Below are positions 16,967-24,588 of a DNA stretch of 35,609 bases, piece after piece; the first letter of the stretch is position 1; each line of letters starts with the position of its first letter. The stretch is from Syntrophaceae bacterium (lineage in GTDB: Bacteria; Desulfobacterota; Syntrophia; Syntrophales; Smithellaceae): positions 78,102 to 113,710 of the forward strand of contig PLMQ01000030.1 in NCBI GenBank assembly GCA_003142535.1. The letters are read 5' to 3'. The position numbers were made by a program, and so were the translations under genes. Under the pieces are notes generated by a model that searched no databases, was not told where the DNA came from, and saw only the letters and a list, made by a program, of their open reading frames with translations.

Positions 16967-17473
16967 GCTAAGGATTTGAGGATCAACAGGGAAATTAAAT
17001 CGGCCACAGTTCGAGTAATTGACGAAGAAAGCAAACAACTGGGGGTTATTACACTAGATGAAGCGATAGCCCATGCGGAAAGGGTTGTTTTGGATTTAGT
17101 AGAAGTATCGCCCACTGCCGAACCGCCTGTTTGCAAAATAATGGATTACGGCAAGTATCGATACAGGCTGAGCAAAAAAATGCATGATGCCAAAAAGAGC
17201 CAGACCGTAATTCATATTAAAGAAATAAGGTTAAGGCCGAAAACAGAGGAACATGACGTACAGGTTAAGATTAAGCATATTAAGAAATTTTTAGAAAAGC
17301 ACGATAAAGTAAAAATATCGATGATGTTCCGGGGACGCGAAATTGCTTTTACTGAGATCGGGCGCCGGTTAATGGATGAAATAAAAAGTGAATTAGCCAA
17401 TGATTGTGTTATAGACCAGGAACCGCGCCTTGAAGGACGGAGTATGGTTATGGTTGTTTCACCAAAAAAGTAA
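16964..17473 (+). CDS. infC: Translation initiation factor IF-3
   Basis: IF-3 splits ribosomes and proofreads start-codon and initiator tRNA choice on the 30S subunit. The 169-residue product has the N-domain (AKDLRINREI through DLVEVSPTAEPPVCKIMDYGKYRY), a lysine-rich linker and the C-domain (IRLRPKTEEHDVQVKIKHIKKF, then MMFRGREIAF). The start is the non-canonical AUA at 16964. Because IF-3 discriminates against such codons, this implies negative autoregulation, as established for the AUU start of E. coli infC. Automated calls at TTG 16976 would lose four residues. Confidence 0.95.
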   Translation: MAKDLRINREIKSATVRVIDEESKQLGVITLDEAIAHAERVVLDLVEVSPTAEPPVCKIMDYGKYRYRLSKKMHDAKKSQTVIHIKEIRLRPKTEEHDVQVKIKHIKKFLEKHDKVKISMMFRGREIAFTEIGRRLMDEIKSELANDCVIDQEPRLEGRSMVMVVSPKK

Positions 17474-17499
17474 ATAAATGACGATAAAGGGGTGATTTC

Positions 17500-17697
17500 A
17501 TGCCAAAATTAAAGACACATAGAGGAGCTGCCAAGCGCTTTTCAATTACCGCTAAAGGAAAAGTGAAGCGAAGTAAAGCATTTGCCAGTCACATCCTCAC
17601 CAAGAAGACAACAAAGAGGAAGAGAGCTCTAAGGAAGGCCGCGCTGGTGGAATCAGCAAATTACAAAGAAATTAAGAGGCTTATTCCTTATCTGTAA
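17500..17697 (+). CDS. rpmI: 50S ribosomal protein L35
   Basis: This 65-residue, very basic protein begins [20 protein letters not shown], the family signature, and contains [17 protein letters not shown]. An AAAGGGGTG ribosome-binding site precedes ATG 17500. It lies 26 bp after infC and 41 bp before rplT in the conserved infC-rpmI-rplT order. Confidence 0.97.
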   Translation: MPKLKTHRGAAKRFSITAKGKVKRSKAFASHILTKKTTKRKRALRKAALVESANYKEIKRLIPYL

Positions 17698-17738
17698 ATA
17701 GAAATATTACATTTGTTTTAAATTAGGAGAGTAGTGAA

Positions 17739-18089
17739 ATGTCCAGGATAAAGAGGGGTGTTAATGCCCGCAAGAAAAAAAGAAAGATATTTAAACTAGC
17801 TAAAGGTTTTTTTGGTGCGCGTAGCCGTCTGCTCAGAACCGCTACTGAAGCTGTAAACAAGGCGATGAAATATGCTTATCGTGACCGGCGGGCGAGAAAA
17901 AGAGAATTTCGTCAACTATGGATTGCCCGCATCAATGCGGCAGCCCGTTTCAACAACATCTCTTACAGCCGCTTGATTGATGATATGAAGAAATCGGGCA
18001 TTGAGTTGGATCGCAAAATGCTGGCGGAATTGGCTGTTAATGATCCTCAAGGGTTCGCTCAAGTTGTTGTCACAGCGAAGGGCAACTAG
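17739..18089 (+). CDS. rplT: 50S ribosomal protein L20
   Basis: L20 is an early 50S assembly protein that binds 23S rRNA and, in several bacteria, represses its own operon. The 116-residue product has [22 protein letters not shown] at the N-terminus and the globular [13 protein letters not shown] and [16 protein letters not shown] segments. TTAGGAGAG provides the ribosome-binding site. pheS follows after only 2 bp, so there is no pheM-like leader peptide or attenuator as in E. coli. Confidence 0.97.
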   Translation: MSRIKRGVNARKKKRKIFKLAKGFFGARSRLLRTATEAVNKAMKYAYRDRRARKREFRQLWIARINAAARFNNISYSRLIDDMKKSGIELDRKMLAELAVNDPQGFAQVVVTAKGN

Positions 18090-18091
18090 GC

Positions 18092-19108
18092 ATGTCAGGT
18101 GAGCTTCAACAGCTGGAGAAGGATGCTCTTGCCGAATTGGCGGCGGTAACAACTGAAGAGCAAATTCTGGCTGTAAGAACAAAATATCTGGGCCGTAAAG
18201 GGCTGTTAACAGGTCTTTTAAGAAATATTGCCCAGGTTCCTGATGCAGAAAAACCTCTATTTGGAAAACGCTGCAATGAAGTGAAGAACAGCGTCAACTG
18301 TAAAATTGAGGATGCTCTTAAAGTTCAATTAACCCGGAAAAGAGAAGATTTACTTCTCAAAGAAAAAATTGATGTTACTCTGCCGGGGAGAGTGGTTAAA
18401 TGCGGCCGCATCCATCCCGTGATTCAAGTGCGCCGGGAAATTTGTGCAATTTTTGCTTCTTTTGGCTTCTCTATAGTAGAAGGGCCGGAAGTTGAGCTTG
18501 ATTATTACAATTTTGAAGCTTTGAACATTCCGAAGGATCATCCTGCCCGGGATATGCAGGATACATTTTATATCGAAGAAAATATTGTATTGCGTACACA
18601 TACCTCTCCGGTGCAGGTACGCATTATGGAGAAAATGAAGCCGCCGGTGCGGATTTTGTCTCCGGGGAGAGTTTACCGTCCAGATTCCGACGTTTCCCAC
18701 ACACCGATGTTTCATCAGATTGAAGGACTGCTTGTTGAAAAAGGCGTTAGTTTTGCTGATTTGAAAGGGATGTTAACCGCTTTTTTAAAAAAGGTGTTTG
18801 GCCGCGAGACCACTTTGCGCTTTCGTCCCAGTTTTTTCCCCTTTACAGAACCTTCTGCCGAAGTTGATATTCGCTGTGTCATGTGCAATGGACGAGGTTG
18901 CCGTGTCTGCGGACAAAGTGGCTGGCTGGAAATTCTCGGATCGGGCATGGTTGATCCGGCAGTGTTTCAAAACGTCGGGTACGACCCGGAAGAATATACG
19001 GGATTCGCGTTTGGCCTTGGTTTGGAACGCATTGCCATGCTCAAGTACGGCATCTCTGATATTCGATTATTTTTTGAAAACGATATAAGATTCCTTAGAC
19101 AATTTTAG
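18092..19108 (+). CDS. pheS: Phenylalanyl-tRNA synthetase alpha subunit
   Basis: This is the catalytic subunit of the alpha2-beta2 enzyme that charges tRNA-Phe. The 338-residue protein has an N-terminal coiled-coil arm (about residues 1-85). Class II motifs follow: [16 protein letters not shown]-type sequence here as [30 protein letters not shown], the motif 2 region [23 protein letters not shown] and motif 3 [14 protein letters not shown]. Four cysteines in the [17 protein letters not shown] segment may bind zinc, an insertion seen in many bacterial PheS proteins. ATG 18092 is 2 bp after rplT. Confidence 0.97.
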   Translation: MSGELQQLEKDALAELAAVTTEEQILAVRTKYLGRKGLLTGLLRNIAQVPDAEKPLFGKRCNEVKNSVNCKIEDALKVQLTRKREDLLLKEKIDVTLPGRVVKCGRIHPVIQVRREICAIFASFGFSIVEGPEVELDYYNFEALNIPKDHPARDMQDTFYIEENIVLRTHTSPVQVRIMEKMKPPVRILSPGRVYRPDSDVSHTPMFHQIEGLLVEKGVSFADLKGMLTAFLKKVFGRETTLRFRPSFFPFTEPSAEVDIRCVMCNGRGCRVCGQSGWLEILGSGMVDPAVFQNVGYDPEEYTGFAFGLGLERIAMLKYGISDIRLFFENDIRFLRQF

Positions 19109-19122
19109 GAGAGCCTTTCTTT

Positions 19123-21567
19123 ATGCTAGTTAGTATCAAATGGCTCAAAGATTATGTAGATATTGATTTAACCGCGGTTGAACTGGCCGATAAACTGACA
19201 ATGGCCGGTCTGGAAGTTGATGAAATCAGGAATATCAAACCGACGTTTAGCGGTGTTGTAGTTGCTAAAATTATTTCCGTAAAAAACCATCCCTCTGCAG
19301 ATAAATTATCTCTTTGTGAAGTAACTGACGGTTCCCAGAGTTATCCTGTTGTCTGTGGTGCAAAAAATATTAAAGCCGGCGATATGGTGCCTCTGGCGAA
19401 AGTAGGGGCAACAATACCCGGAGGATATATAATCAAATCATCAGTTCTGCGTGGCGAGAAATCGGCTGGAATGCTTTGTTCTGAAGCCGAACTGGAAATA
19501 GGTGATGATAAATCCGGCATCATGCAGCTGCCGCAAAACTTACAGCCGGGATTGCCGCTCGAACAGGCCCTCGATTTGGATGATACAGTTTTAGATGTTG
19601 GAATTACTCCGAACAGAGCGGATTGCTTAAGTATGATCGGTATTGCCCGTGAAGTCGCAGCTCTCACCGGTAAAAAATTAAAGATGCCTGTTTATAATGT
19701 ACGCGAAGCAGCTGAAGATATCCGCAAAACCACTTCAATCAAAATCATTGATGCAGATCTTTGCCCGCGTTATACCGTGCGTATGATCAAAAACGTGAAA
19801 ATCGGGCCGTCACCCGCATGGATGAAAAGGAGGCTCGATGCAGCAGGATTGCGGGCAATCAACAATGTTGTGGATATAACCAATTTTGTTATGCTGGAAA
19901 CTGGTCAACCTCTGCATGCTTTTGATTTTCGCTTTCTGGAAGAGGGACGTATTGTTGTACGCAAATCCAAGTTTAATGAAGAATTTATATCACTTGATGG
20001 AAAAAGCAGGAAGTTGGATGGCGATACGTTACTGATTTGTGATGGCGTTAAACCAGTCGCTATTGCTGGAATAATGGGTGGTCTCAATTCCGAAGTAAAG
20101 GAGGATACACAGCTCATCCTGTTGGAAAGTGCATATTTTAATCCGACTTCCATTCGCCGGTCGGCTCGTAAGCTTGCCATGCCCACCGATGCCGCATTTC
20201 GTTTTGAGAGAGGGATTGACCCGGAGGGAGTGCTAATAGCGCTGAATCGGGCAGCCCAGCTGATTGCTGAACTTTCCGGCGGCAGTGTTTATAAGAACTA
20301 TATTGATGAATATCCACGAAAAGTACCTTCGGCAAAAGATATTCCACTACGGTTGAACAGAATTAACGAAACCATTGGAACGGCCATAAAGGGAAAGGAT
20401 ATAATAAAAATTTTAAAGAGTATCGGCATGAATGCAATTGATGTCGGCAAAGATAAATATCTTGTTACCCCTCCTACTTACCGAGTTGATATTACAAGGG
20501 AAATAGATTTGATTGAAGAAGTCGCCAGGTTGTACGGGTATGACAAAGTGCCGGCAAAACTGCCGACCATTTCCGTAACCGAAATGGTTGAAATTCCGCG
20601 GCTGGCTTTGGAAGAAAGAATCAGATTGTTATTAACAGGAACCGGATATTCTGAAGTTGTGAATTACAGTTTTATCACTCCATCATCGGCAGATCATCTT
20701 CGCTTGGAAGAAAGGGATAAAAGACGTTGTTTTGTCCATATTAAAAATCCACTTGTGGAAGATCAGTCCGTCATGCGAACGACCATGGTCTATGGTCTGC
20801 TCGATACACTCAAGAAGAATGTCAATAACGGCTGTTCTGATTTGTCAATATTCGAAATTGGCCGAATATTTCTCAACTGCGGACAAGGAAAACTCCCGGA
20901 AGAAAGTAATATGCTGGCCGGTTTGCTGTCGGGAGCGGTGAGTAAAGATTTGTGGGGTTCTAAAGTTGCGGTCGATTTTTATGATATAAAAGGCTGTGCA
21001 GAAAATATTTTTCTGGATTTGAAGTTAAATAATTTCCATTATTCTTCAGTTGATACCCAATCTTTTTTACATTCCGGTAAATCCTGCGGTATTTATTTAG
21101 ATAATATAAACATTGGTTATATTGGTGCTGTCCATCCAAACGTCCTGGAGAATATGGATTTAAAAGACTGCGCTTATATTTTTGAAATGAATCTGGATAT
21201 TTTAGCAAATCATCTTCAGCATGGCATTACTTATAAAGAAATTTCCAAATTTCCGGCTGTCATGCGCGATGTGGCTTTTGTTGTTCCGGCTTCTATAGAA
21301 ACAGATTATATGCTGAAAATTGTTCTAAGCCATAACGAAGATTTGCTTGAAAATGTCGGCATTTTTGATATATACGCAGGTAGCAGTCTTCCCGAAGGGG
21401 AAAAGAGTTTAGGTTTACGTTTCTCTTATCGCGCTTGGGATAGAACGCTGACAGATATCGAAGTGAACAATATCCACGAAAAAATTGTGCGAAACACCGT
21501 TCAGAAAACTGGTGCAAAAATAAGAGGCGAACAGTTATATGAAGTAAAAACGGAGGAAAAGAAATGA
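19123..21567 (+). CDS. pheT: Phenylalanyl-tRNA synthetase beta subunit
   Basis: The 814-residue beta subunit carries tRNA binding and editing. In order it shows the start SIKWLKDYVDIDLT, the tRNA-binding (EMAP/OB) domain with HPSADKLSLCEV and VVCGAKNI, the B3/B4 editing region, the B5 domain (PTYRVDITREIDLIEEVARL), a catalytic-like core, and the C-terminal anticodon-binding FDX-ACB domain (KFPAVMRDVAFVV, then YAGSSLPEGEKSLGLRFSY). AGGAGAG lies before ATG 19123. It overlaps ihfA by 4 bases (ATGA), as in many proteobacteria. Confidence 0.97.
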   Translation: MLVSIKWLKDYVDIDLTAVELADKLTMAGLEVDEIRNIKPTFSGVVVAKIISVKNHPSADKLSLCEVTDGSQSYPVVCGAKNIKAGDMVPLAKVGATIPGGYIIKSSVLRGEKSAGMLCSEAELEIGDDKSGIMQLPQNLQPGLPLEQALDLDDTVLDVGITPNRADCLSMIGIAREVAALTGKKLKMPVYNVREAAEDIRKTTSIKIIDADLCPRYTVRMIKNVKIGPSPAWMKRRLDAAGLRAINNVVDITNFVMLETGQPLHAFDFRFLEEGRIVVRKSKFNEEFISLDGKSRKLDGDTLLICDGVKPVAIAGIMGGLNSEVKEDTQLILLESAYFNPTSIRRSARKLAMPTDAAFRFERGIDPEGVLIALNRAAQLIAELSGGSVYKNYIDEYPRKVPSAKDIPLRLNRINETIGTAIKGKDIIKILKSIGMNAIDVGKDKYLVTPPTYRVDITREIDLIEEVARLYGYDKVPAKLPTISVTEMVEIPRLALEERIRLLLTGTGYSEVVNYSFITPSSADHLRLEERDKRRCFVHIKNPLVEDQSVMRTTMVYGLLDTLKKNVNNGCSDLSIFEIGRIFLNCGQGKLPEESNMLAGLLSGAVSKDLWGSKVAVDFYDIKGCAENIFLDLKLNNFHYSSVDTQSFLHSGKSCGIYLDNINIGYIGAVHPNVLENMDLKDCAYIFEMNLDILANHLQHGITYKEISKFPAVMRDVAFVVPASIETDYMLKIVLSHNEDLLENVGIFDIYAGSSLPEGEKSLGLRFSYRAWDRTLTDIEVNNIHEKIVRNTVQKTGAKIRGEQLYEVKTEEKK

Positions 21568-21839
21568 CGAAGATTGATATTATTCAAAATGTTTATGAGA
21601 AGCTGGGCTTTTCCAAGAAAGAGTCGTCAGATATAGTTGAATCTGTATTTGACATTATTAAAGACAGCCTGGCGCAAGGCGACAAAGTGAAAATTTCCGG
21701 ATTTGGTAACTTTGTCGTAAAAGAAAAGCGGGCACGCCGCGGCCGTAATCCTCAAACGGGACAGGAGATATCCATTACCGCCCGGAGAGTATTGACTTTT
21801 AAATCTTCTCAGGTTTTGCGTAAGGCCCTGAACGGTTAA
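21564..21839 (+). CDS. ihfA: Integration host factor alpha subunit
   Basis: IHF-alpha pairs with IHF-beta to bend DNA at recombination, replication and promoter sites. The 91-residue protein is a DNABII family member with VYEKLGFSKKESSDIVESV, GDKVKISGFGNFVVKEKRARRGRNPQTG and a C-terminal RRVLTFKSSQVLRK. The Arg-Gly-Arg-Asn-Pro-Gln tip of the arm is intact. The location right after pheT is diagnostic for ihfA rather than hupA/B. IHF is also a usual cofactor of integrases such as the one at 34729. Confidence 0.93.
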   Translation: MTKIDIIQNVYEKLGFSKKESSDIVESVFDIIKDSLAQGDKVKISGFGNFVVKEKRARRGRNPQTGQEISITARRVLTFKSSQVLRKALNG

Positions 21840-22024
21840 TTGCTTCAATCGACCGCCTACATTCTTCAGCGCTGGAAGATGCCATTACGACTTATTGGCT
21901 TTCTTGAAGTAAACGCTTGTATCGTTAGTTTGATCGGAAACAAATATCCTCAAATGTTATCTTGCAGGCGGCAGATTATTTTAAAGTGCGTCGGGGAAGT
22001 TAGCAGTCAGAATTCAGGAATTGT

Positions 22025-22363
22025 ATGGAAACAATAATTCCCGAAAAGGCATATTTCCGTATTGGAGAAGTCAGTAAAATCCTCGATGTCGAGCCTTACG
22101 TTGTTAGATACTGGGAGACAGAGTTTAGAACAGTCAAGCCGATACGAACAAAGACAGCGCAGCGTTTGTATAGAAAAAAAGATGTCCTGGAATTACTGAC
22201 GATCAGAAATTTGCTTTACTCCCAACGCTTTACAATTGATGGGGCTAAAAAACAACTTATAAAAATGCGTGGAGAAACTCCAGCAGAAGATATAAACGAT
22301 GTCCAGGGAAGATTAATAAAGATTAAAACGGAATTGCAGCAAATACGAAAAATAATCAGTTAA
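22025..22363 (+). CDS. MerR family transcriptional regulator
   Basis: The 112-residue protein has an N-terminal winged-helix MerR domain (YFRIGEVSKILDVEPYVVRYWETEF, then RLYRKKDVLELLTI) and a short helical tail, without a long effector-binding domain. A MerR gene of this short type commonly follows ihfA in delta-group bacteria, but its target is unknown to me. The 185-base gap from ihfA carries no convincing gene. A strong terminator begins inside its stop codon. Confidence 0.88.
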   Translation: METIIPEKAYFRIGEVSKILDVEPYVVRYWETEFRTVKPIRTKTAQRLYRKKDVLELLTIRNLLYSQRFTIDGAKKQLIKMRGETPAEDINDVQGRLIKIKTELQQIRKIIS

Positions 22364-22395
22364 AAAAGCCGACTGAAAATTAAGCCGGCTTTTTT
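22362..22395 (+). terminator. Rho-independent terminator closing the thrS-merR block
   Basis: AAAAAAGCCG (22362-22371) and CGGCTTTTTT (22386-22395) form a perfect 10-bp stem with a 14-base loop. The arrangement A-run, GC stem, T-run is symmetrical, so it can also stop transcription arriving from the minus-strand PxxKW gene. Confidence 0.88.
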
Positions 22396-22458
22396 ATTAC
22401 TTTTATTAGTAATTAACAAAAGAATCTCATTTGTAGCGACTAATTAAGGGCTTTGTTA

Positions 22459-22743
22459 TTATCCCTTTTTATTTGCCCTTTTAGAAGCTTTGAGCGGATT
22501 AATTTTCTGTGTTGTTTCTTTAATTTCCGACTTGATGTGTGTTGCGGTCGGGCATTTGCCATTGAGCCATTTGCTGGTTGGATCTGGATAAACCTTGCAG
22601 TATTTTCCTGAATTATAGTCAAATATTTTACTGCAATCACTGCATTTTTCAACTATTGTATTACAGTTTCCACCAAAGAAACCGCAGCCTTTCTTGCTCA
22701 TGAAAGCACATTCTAATCCTGTTTTAACTGTCTGACAAAGCAT
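22459..22743 (-). CDS. PxxKW family cysteine-rich protein
   Basis: This small 94-residue protein has eight cysteines (3, 12, 20, 27, 34, 37, 49, 64) and the name-giving motif PTSKW at 55-59 within KVYPDPTSKW. The tail has INPLKASKRA. I recall this as a family restricted largely to sulfate-reducing and syntrophic deltaproteobacteria, with no known function. Cysteine spacing suggests metal or redox binding. A GGGGG-containing sequence precedes ATG 22743. The gene is convergent to merR. A second minus frame at 22440-22652 is a shadow. Confidence 0.8.
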   Translation of the reverse strand: MLCQTVKTGLECAFMSKKGCGFFGGNCNTIVEKCSDCSKIFDYNSGKYCKVYPDPTSKWLNGKCPTATHIKSEIKETTQKINPLKASKRANKKG

Positions 22744-22883
22744 TGTAATAACCCCCTATATTTCCTTTATCTTGAAAAATATTGCGGATAGATTAAATAA
22801 TACAAAGTTTTCCGCAAACATAATTGACCTAAAGTCGCGGTGTCCTTAGCAATAAAAACCACCCGTGTCAAGATATAAATCAA

Positions 22884-23378
22884 TTATCTGTCGGACATTT
22901 GATCGTCATAGCTTTTATACAATAAATCATTAGGATGATAAATTATTACTTCCTTATTGTCAGTAATTTGTATAGAAAGACTGGGGACATCAATAGAGTA
23001 CCACACACCCATTTGTTTGCTATTATCATCCATAATTGAGTATCCCCAAACGGCCTGAAAACAACATGTAGCTGCTCTATCGCGCATATTATTGACAAGA
23101 AAATAAAATATTTCCGGTGTAGGTTCAATTTTTTTCCAAAGGTTGGAATTAAGCGTATAGACTTTATTTAATCCCAAAATTGAGCGTGGATAGCTGTCTG
23201 AACCGGTAATATAATAATTAAAAGCCGTATTAATTTGCAGATTTTCGAAAGACTTTCTTACTGTTGTATCAGGTGACAAAGTGGCCCATTTGCCGGAAAA
23301 TAATCCAACGCAACTAACGAAGGAAAAAATTAAAAAAATGGTTAAAATAATATATAGTCTCTTAAAATATTTCTTCAT
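22884..23378 (-). CDS. Hypothetical lipoprotein
   Basis: No named family is recognised with certainty. The 164-residue protein has a lipoprotein signal: KKYFKRLY, a hydrophobic run, and FVSC with C23 as the likely lipidated residue. The mature part contains YYITGSDSYPRSILGLNK and LWKKIEPTPE, a pattern I associate with uncharacterised deltaproteobacterial lipoproteins. Asp or Glu does not occupy +2 (it is Val), which would favour the outer membrane by the E. coli rule. It is divergent from the EIID gene across 180 AT-rich bases and precedes the PxxKW gene with 140 bases between them. Confidence 0.68.
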   Translation of the reverse strand: MKKYFKRLYIILTIFLIFSFVSCVGLFSGKWATLSPDTTVRKSFENLQINTAFNYYITGSDSYPRSILGLNKVYTLNSNLWKKIEPTPEIFYFLVNNMRDRAATCCFQAVWGYSIMDDNSKQMGVWYSIDVPSLSIQITDNKEVIIYHPNDLLYKSYDDQMSDR

Positions 23379-23558
23379 ATTTTTCCCCTTCCTATTTTCC
23401 AGATTATTTTCAGGAACTTGTTATTATTACAAGAACAAAAAATAATTAATTTGTCAATAATTCATTGAATTGTTTTGATAAAATTGACTTCATCACCTTT
23501 TTATGTTAAAAAACATAATTAACAGATGGAGATTTGATTTTTTTGGGGCCACAAAAAA

Positions 23559-24317
23559 ATGAAGAATTCTACTTTAATTAAAATATTTTTGCGGTCCTTT
23601 TTTATCCATGTTACGCTTAATTTTCGGAGAATGCAAAACCTTGGTTTTGCCATGGCGATGATTCCTGTTGTCCGGGAATGGAATCTATCGCAGAAAGATG
23701 CTGAAGGAATATTAACCAGGCATCTGCAGATGTTCAATACCCATCCCTATTTTTCTGCATCGATAATCGGTGCTGTGGTTCGTCTGGAAGAGGAGCAAAT
23801 GCACAGCGGTAATACATTGTCTGACGCTGTTGTTGTTAAACAAAGTTTAATGGGGCCTTATGCAGCCATCGGCGATACGTTTTTCTGGGGCGCGTTAAGG
23901 CCTTTTGCAGCAATAATTGCCATTGTACTGGGCTGTATGGGTTTTATTATTGCTCCCCTGGCTTTTTTATTGATATATACTCCGGCACATCTCTGGGTAA
24001 GATTAAAAGGATTTCTTGAAGGTTATAGGCGAGGAAAACAGGGGATTGAATTTATTCGTATTATGGATTTGCCGCGTGTCGCGGTAAGGATTCGCTGGTT
24101 TTCTTTGATAATATTAAGCTGTTTTGCCGTTTTATTTACAGCCAAAGAAACTTTGCCTTCTATCCATCTTCCTAATGTTGTTATGAATCTTGGGTCACTG
24201 GTTGTTATTTTATTTTGTGTTCTACTGATAAAAAAAAGAATTTCACAATTTTATATTTTATATGGTGCTGTCATTATATTTATTTTAATATCAATGAAAG
24301 AAGTTTTAAATTGGTAG
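23559..24317 (+). CDS. PTS mannose/fructose/sorbose family EIID-like membrane protein
   Basis: This 252-residue membrane protein matches the IID component of the mannose-type phosphotransferase family. The N-terminal FLRSFFIHVTLNFRRMQNLGFAMAMIPV, then FNTHPYFSASIIGAVVRLEE and SLMGPYAAIGDTFFWGALRP are typical IID landmarks. Several hydrophobic segments follow in the C-terminal half. EIID works with EIIC to form the sugar channel, but no EIIC, EIIA or EIIB gene is nearby. The gene overlaps HPr by 7 bases. Either its partners lie elsewhere or the protein has another role. Confidence 0.87.
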   Translation: MKNSTLIKIFLRSFFIHVTLNFRRMQNLGFAMAMIPVVREWNLSQKDAEGILTRHLQMFNTHPYFSASIIGAVVRLEEEQMHSGNTLSDAVVVKQSLMGPYAAIGDTFFWGALRPFAAIIAIVLGCMGFIIAPLAFLLIYTPAHLWVRLKGFLEGYRRGKQGIEFIRIMDLPRVAVRIRWFSLIILSCFAVLFTAKETLPSIHLPNVVMNLGSLVVILFCVLLIKKRISQFYILYGAVIIFILISMKEVLNW

Positions 24318-24580
24318 AAATCAGGACATTTACACTGAAAAATAAATTGGGAATGCATGCCCGCGCGGCGGCGTCTTTTGTAAAAATGGCGCAGCAATAT
24401 AAGGCCGATATTTATATCGATCGTAACGGGCAGACCGTCAACGGTAAGAGTATTTTAGGAATCCTTGCTTTGGCTTGTCCTAAGGGCGGGGCATTGACAA
24501 TAAAAGCTGATGGTGATGATGCTCTCGAAGCGATGGTTGCATTGGCAAATTTGATAGAAAATAAATTCGGAGAAGATTAA
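24311..24580 (+). CDS. ptsH: Phosphocarrier protein HPr
   Basis: HPr accepts phosphate from enzyme I and passes it to EIIA domains. The 89-residue protein has the active-site His16 (equivalent to His15) in LGMHARAAASF and Ser47 (equivalent to regulatory Ser46) in NGKSILGIL. Retention of Ser47 allows control by HPr kinase, which is not visible here. The best start is TTG 24311, which overlaps the EIID stop. A longer frame from 24215 would run about 100 bases inside EIID and add an unrelated N-terminus. ptsI begins 8 bp downstream. Confidence 0.92.
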   Translation: MVEIRTFTLKNKLGMHARAAASFVKMAQQYKADIYIDRNGQTVNGKSILGILALACPKGGALTIKADGDDALEAMVALANLIENKFGED

Positions 24581-24588
24581 CGTAAATT

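Noticed and set aside
21840-22037. Open frame filling the gap between ihfA and merR
   Set aside because: It overlaps merR, lacks a ribosome-binding site, and shows no recognisable pattern. The gap contains only a small imperfect palindrome near 21864-21878.
23423-23439. CTTGT-TATTATT-ACAAG palindrome in the divergent lipoprotein-EIID spacer
   Set aside because: Only 5 bp per arm in very AT-rich DNA, so chance is a sufficient explanation.
24215-24310. N-terminal extension of HPr
   Set aside because: It overlaps the membrane-protein end of EIID and would bury the active-site histidine far from the N-terminus, unlike all HPr proteins.
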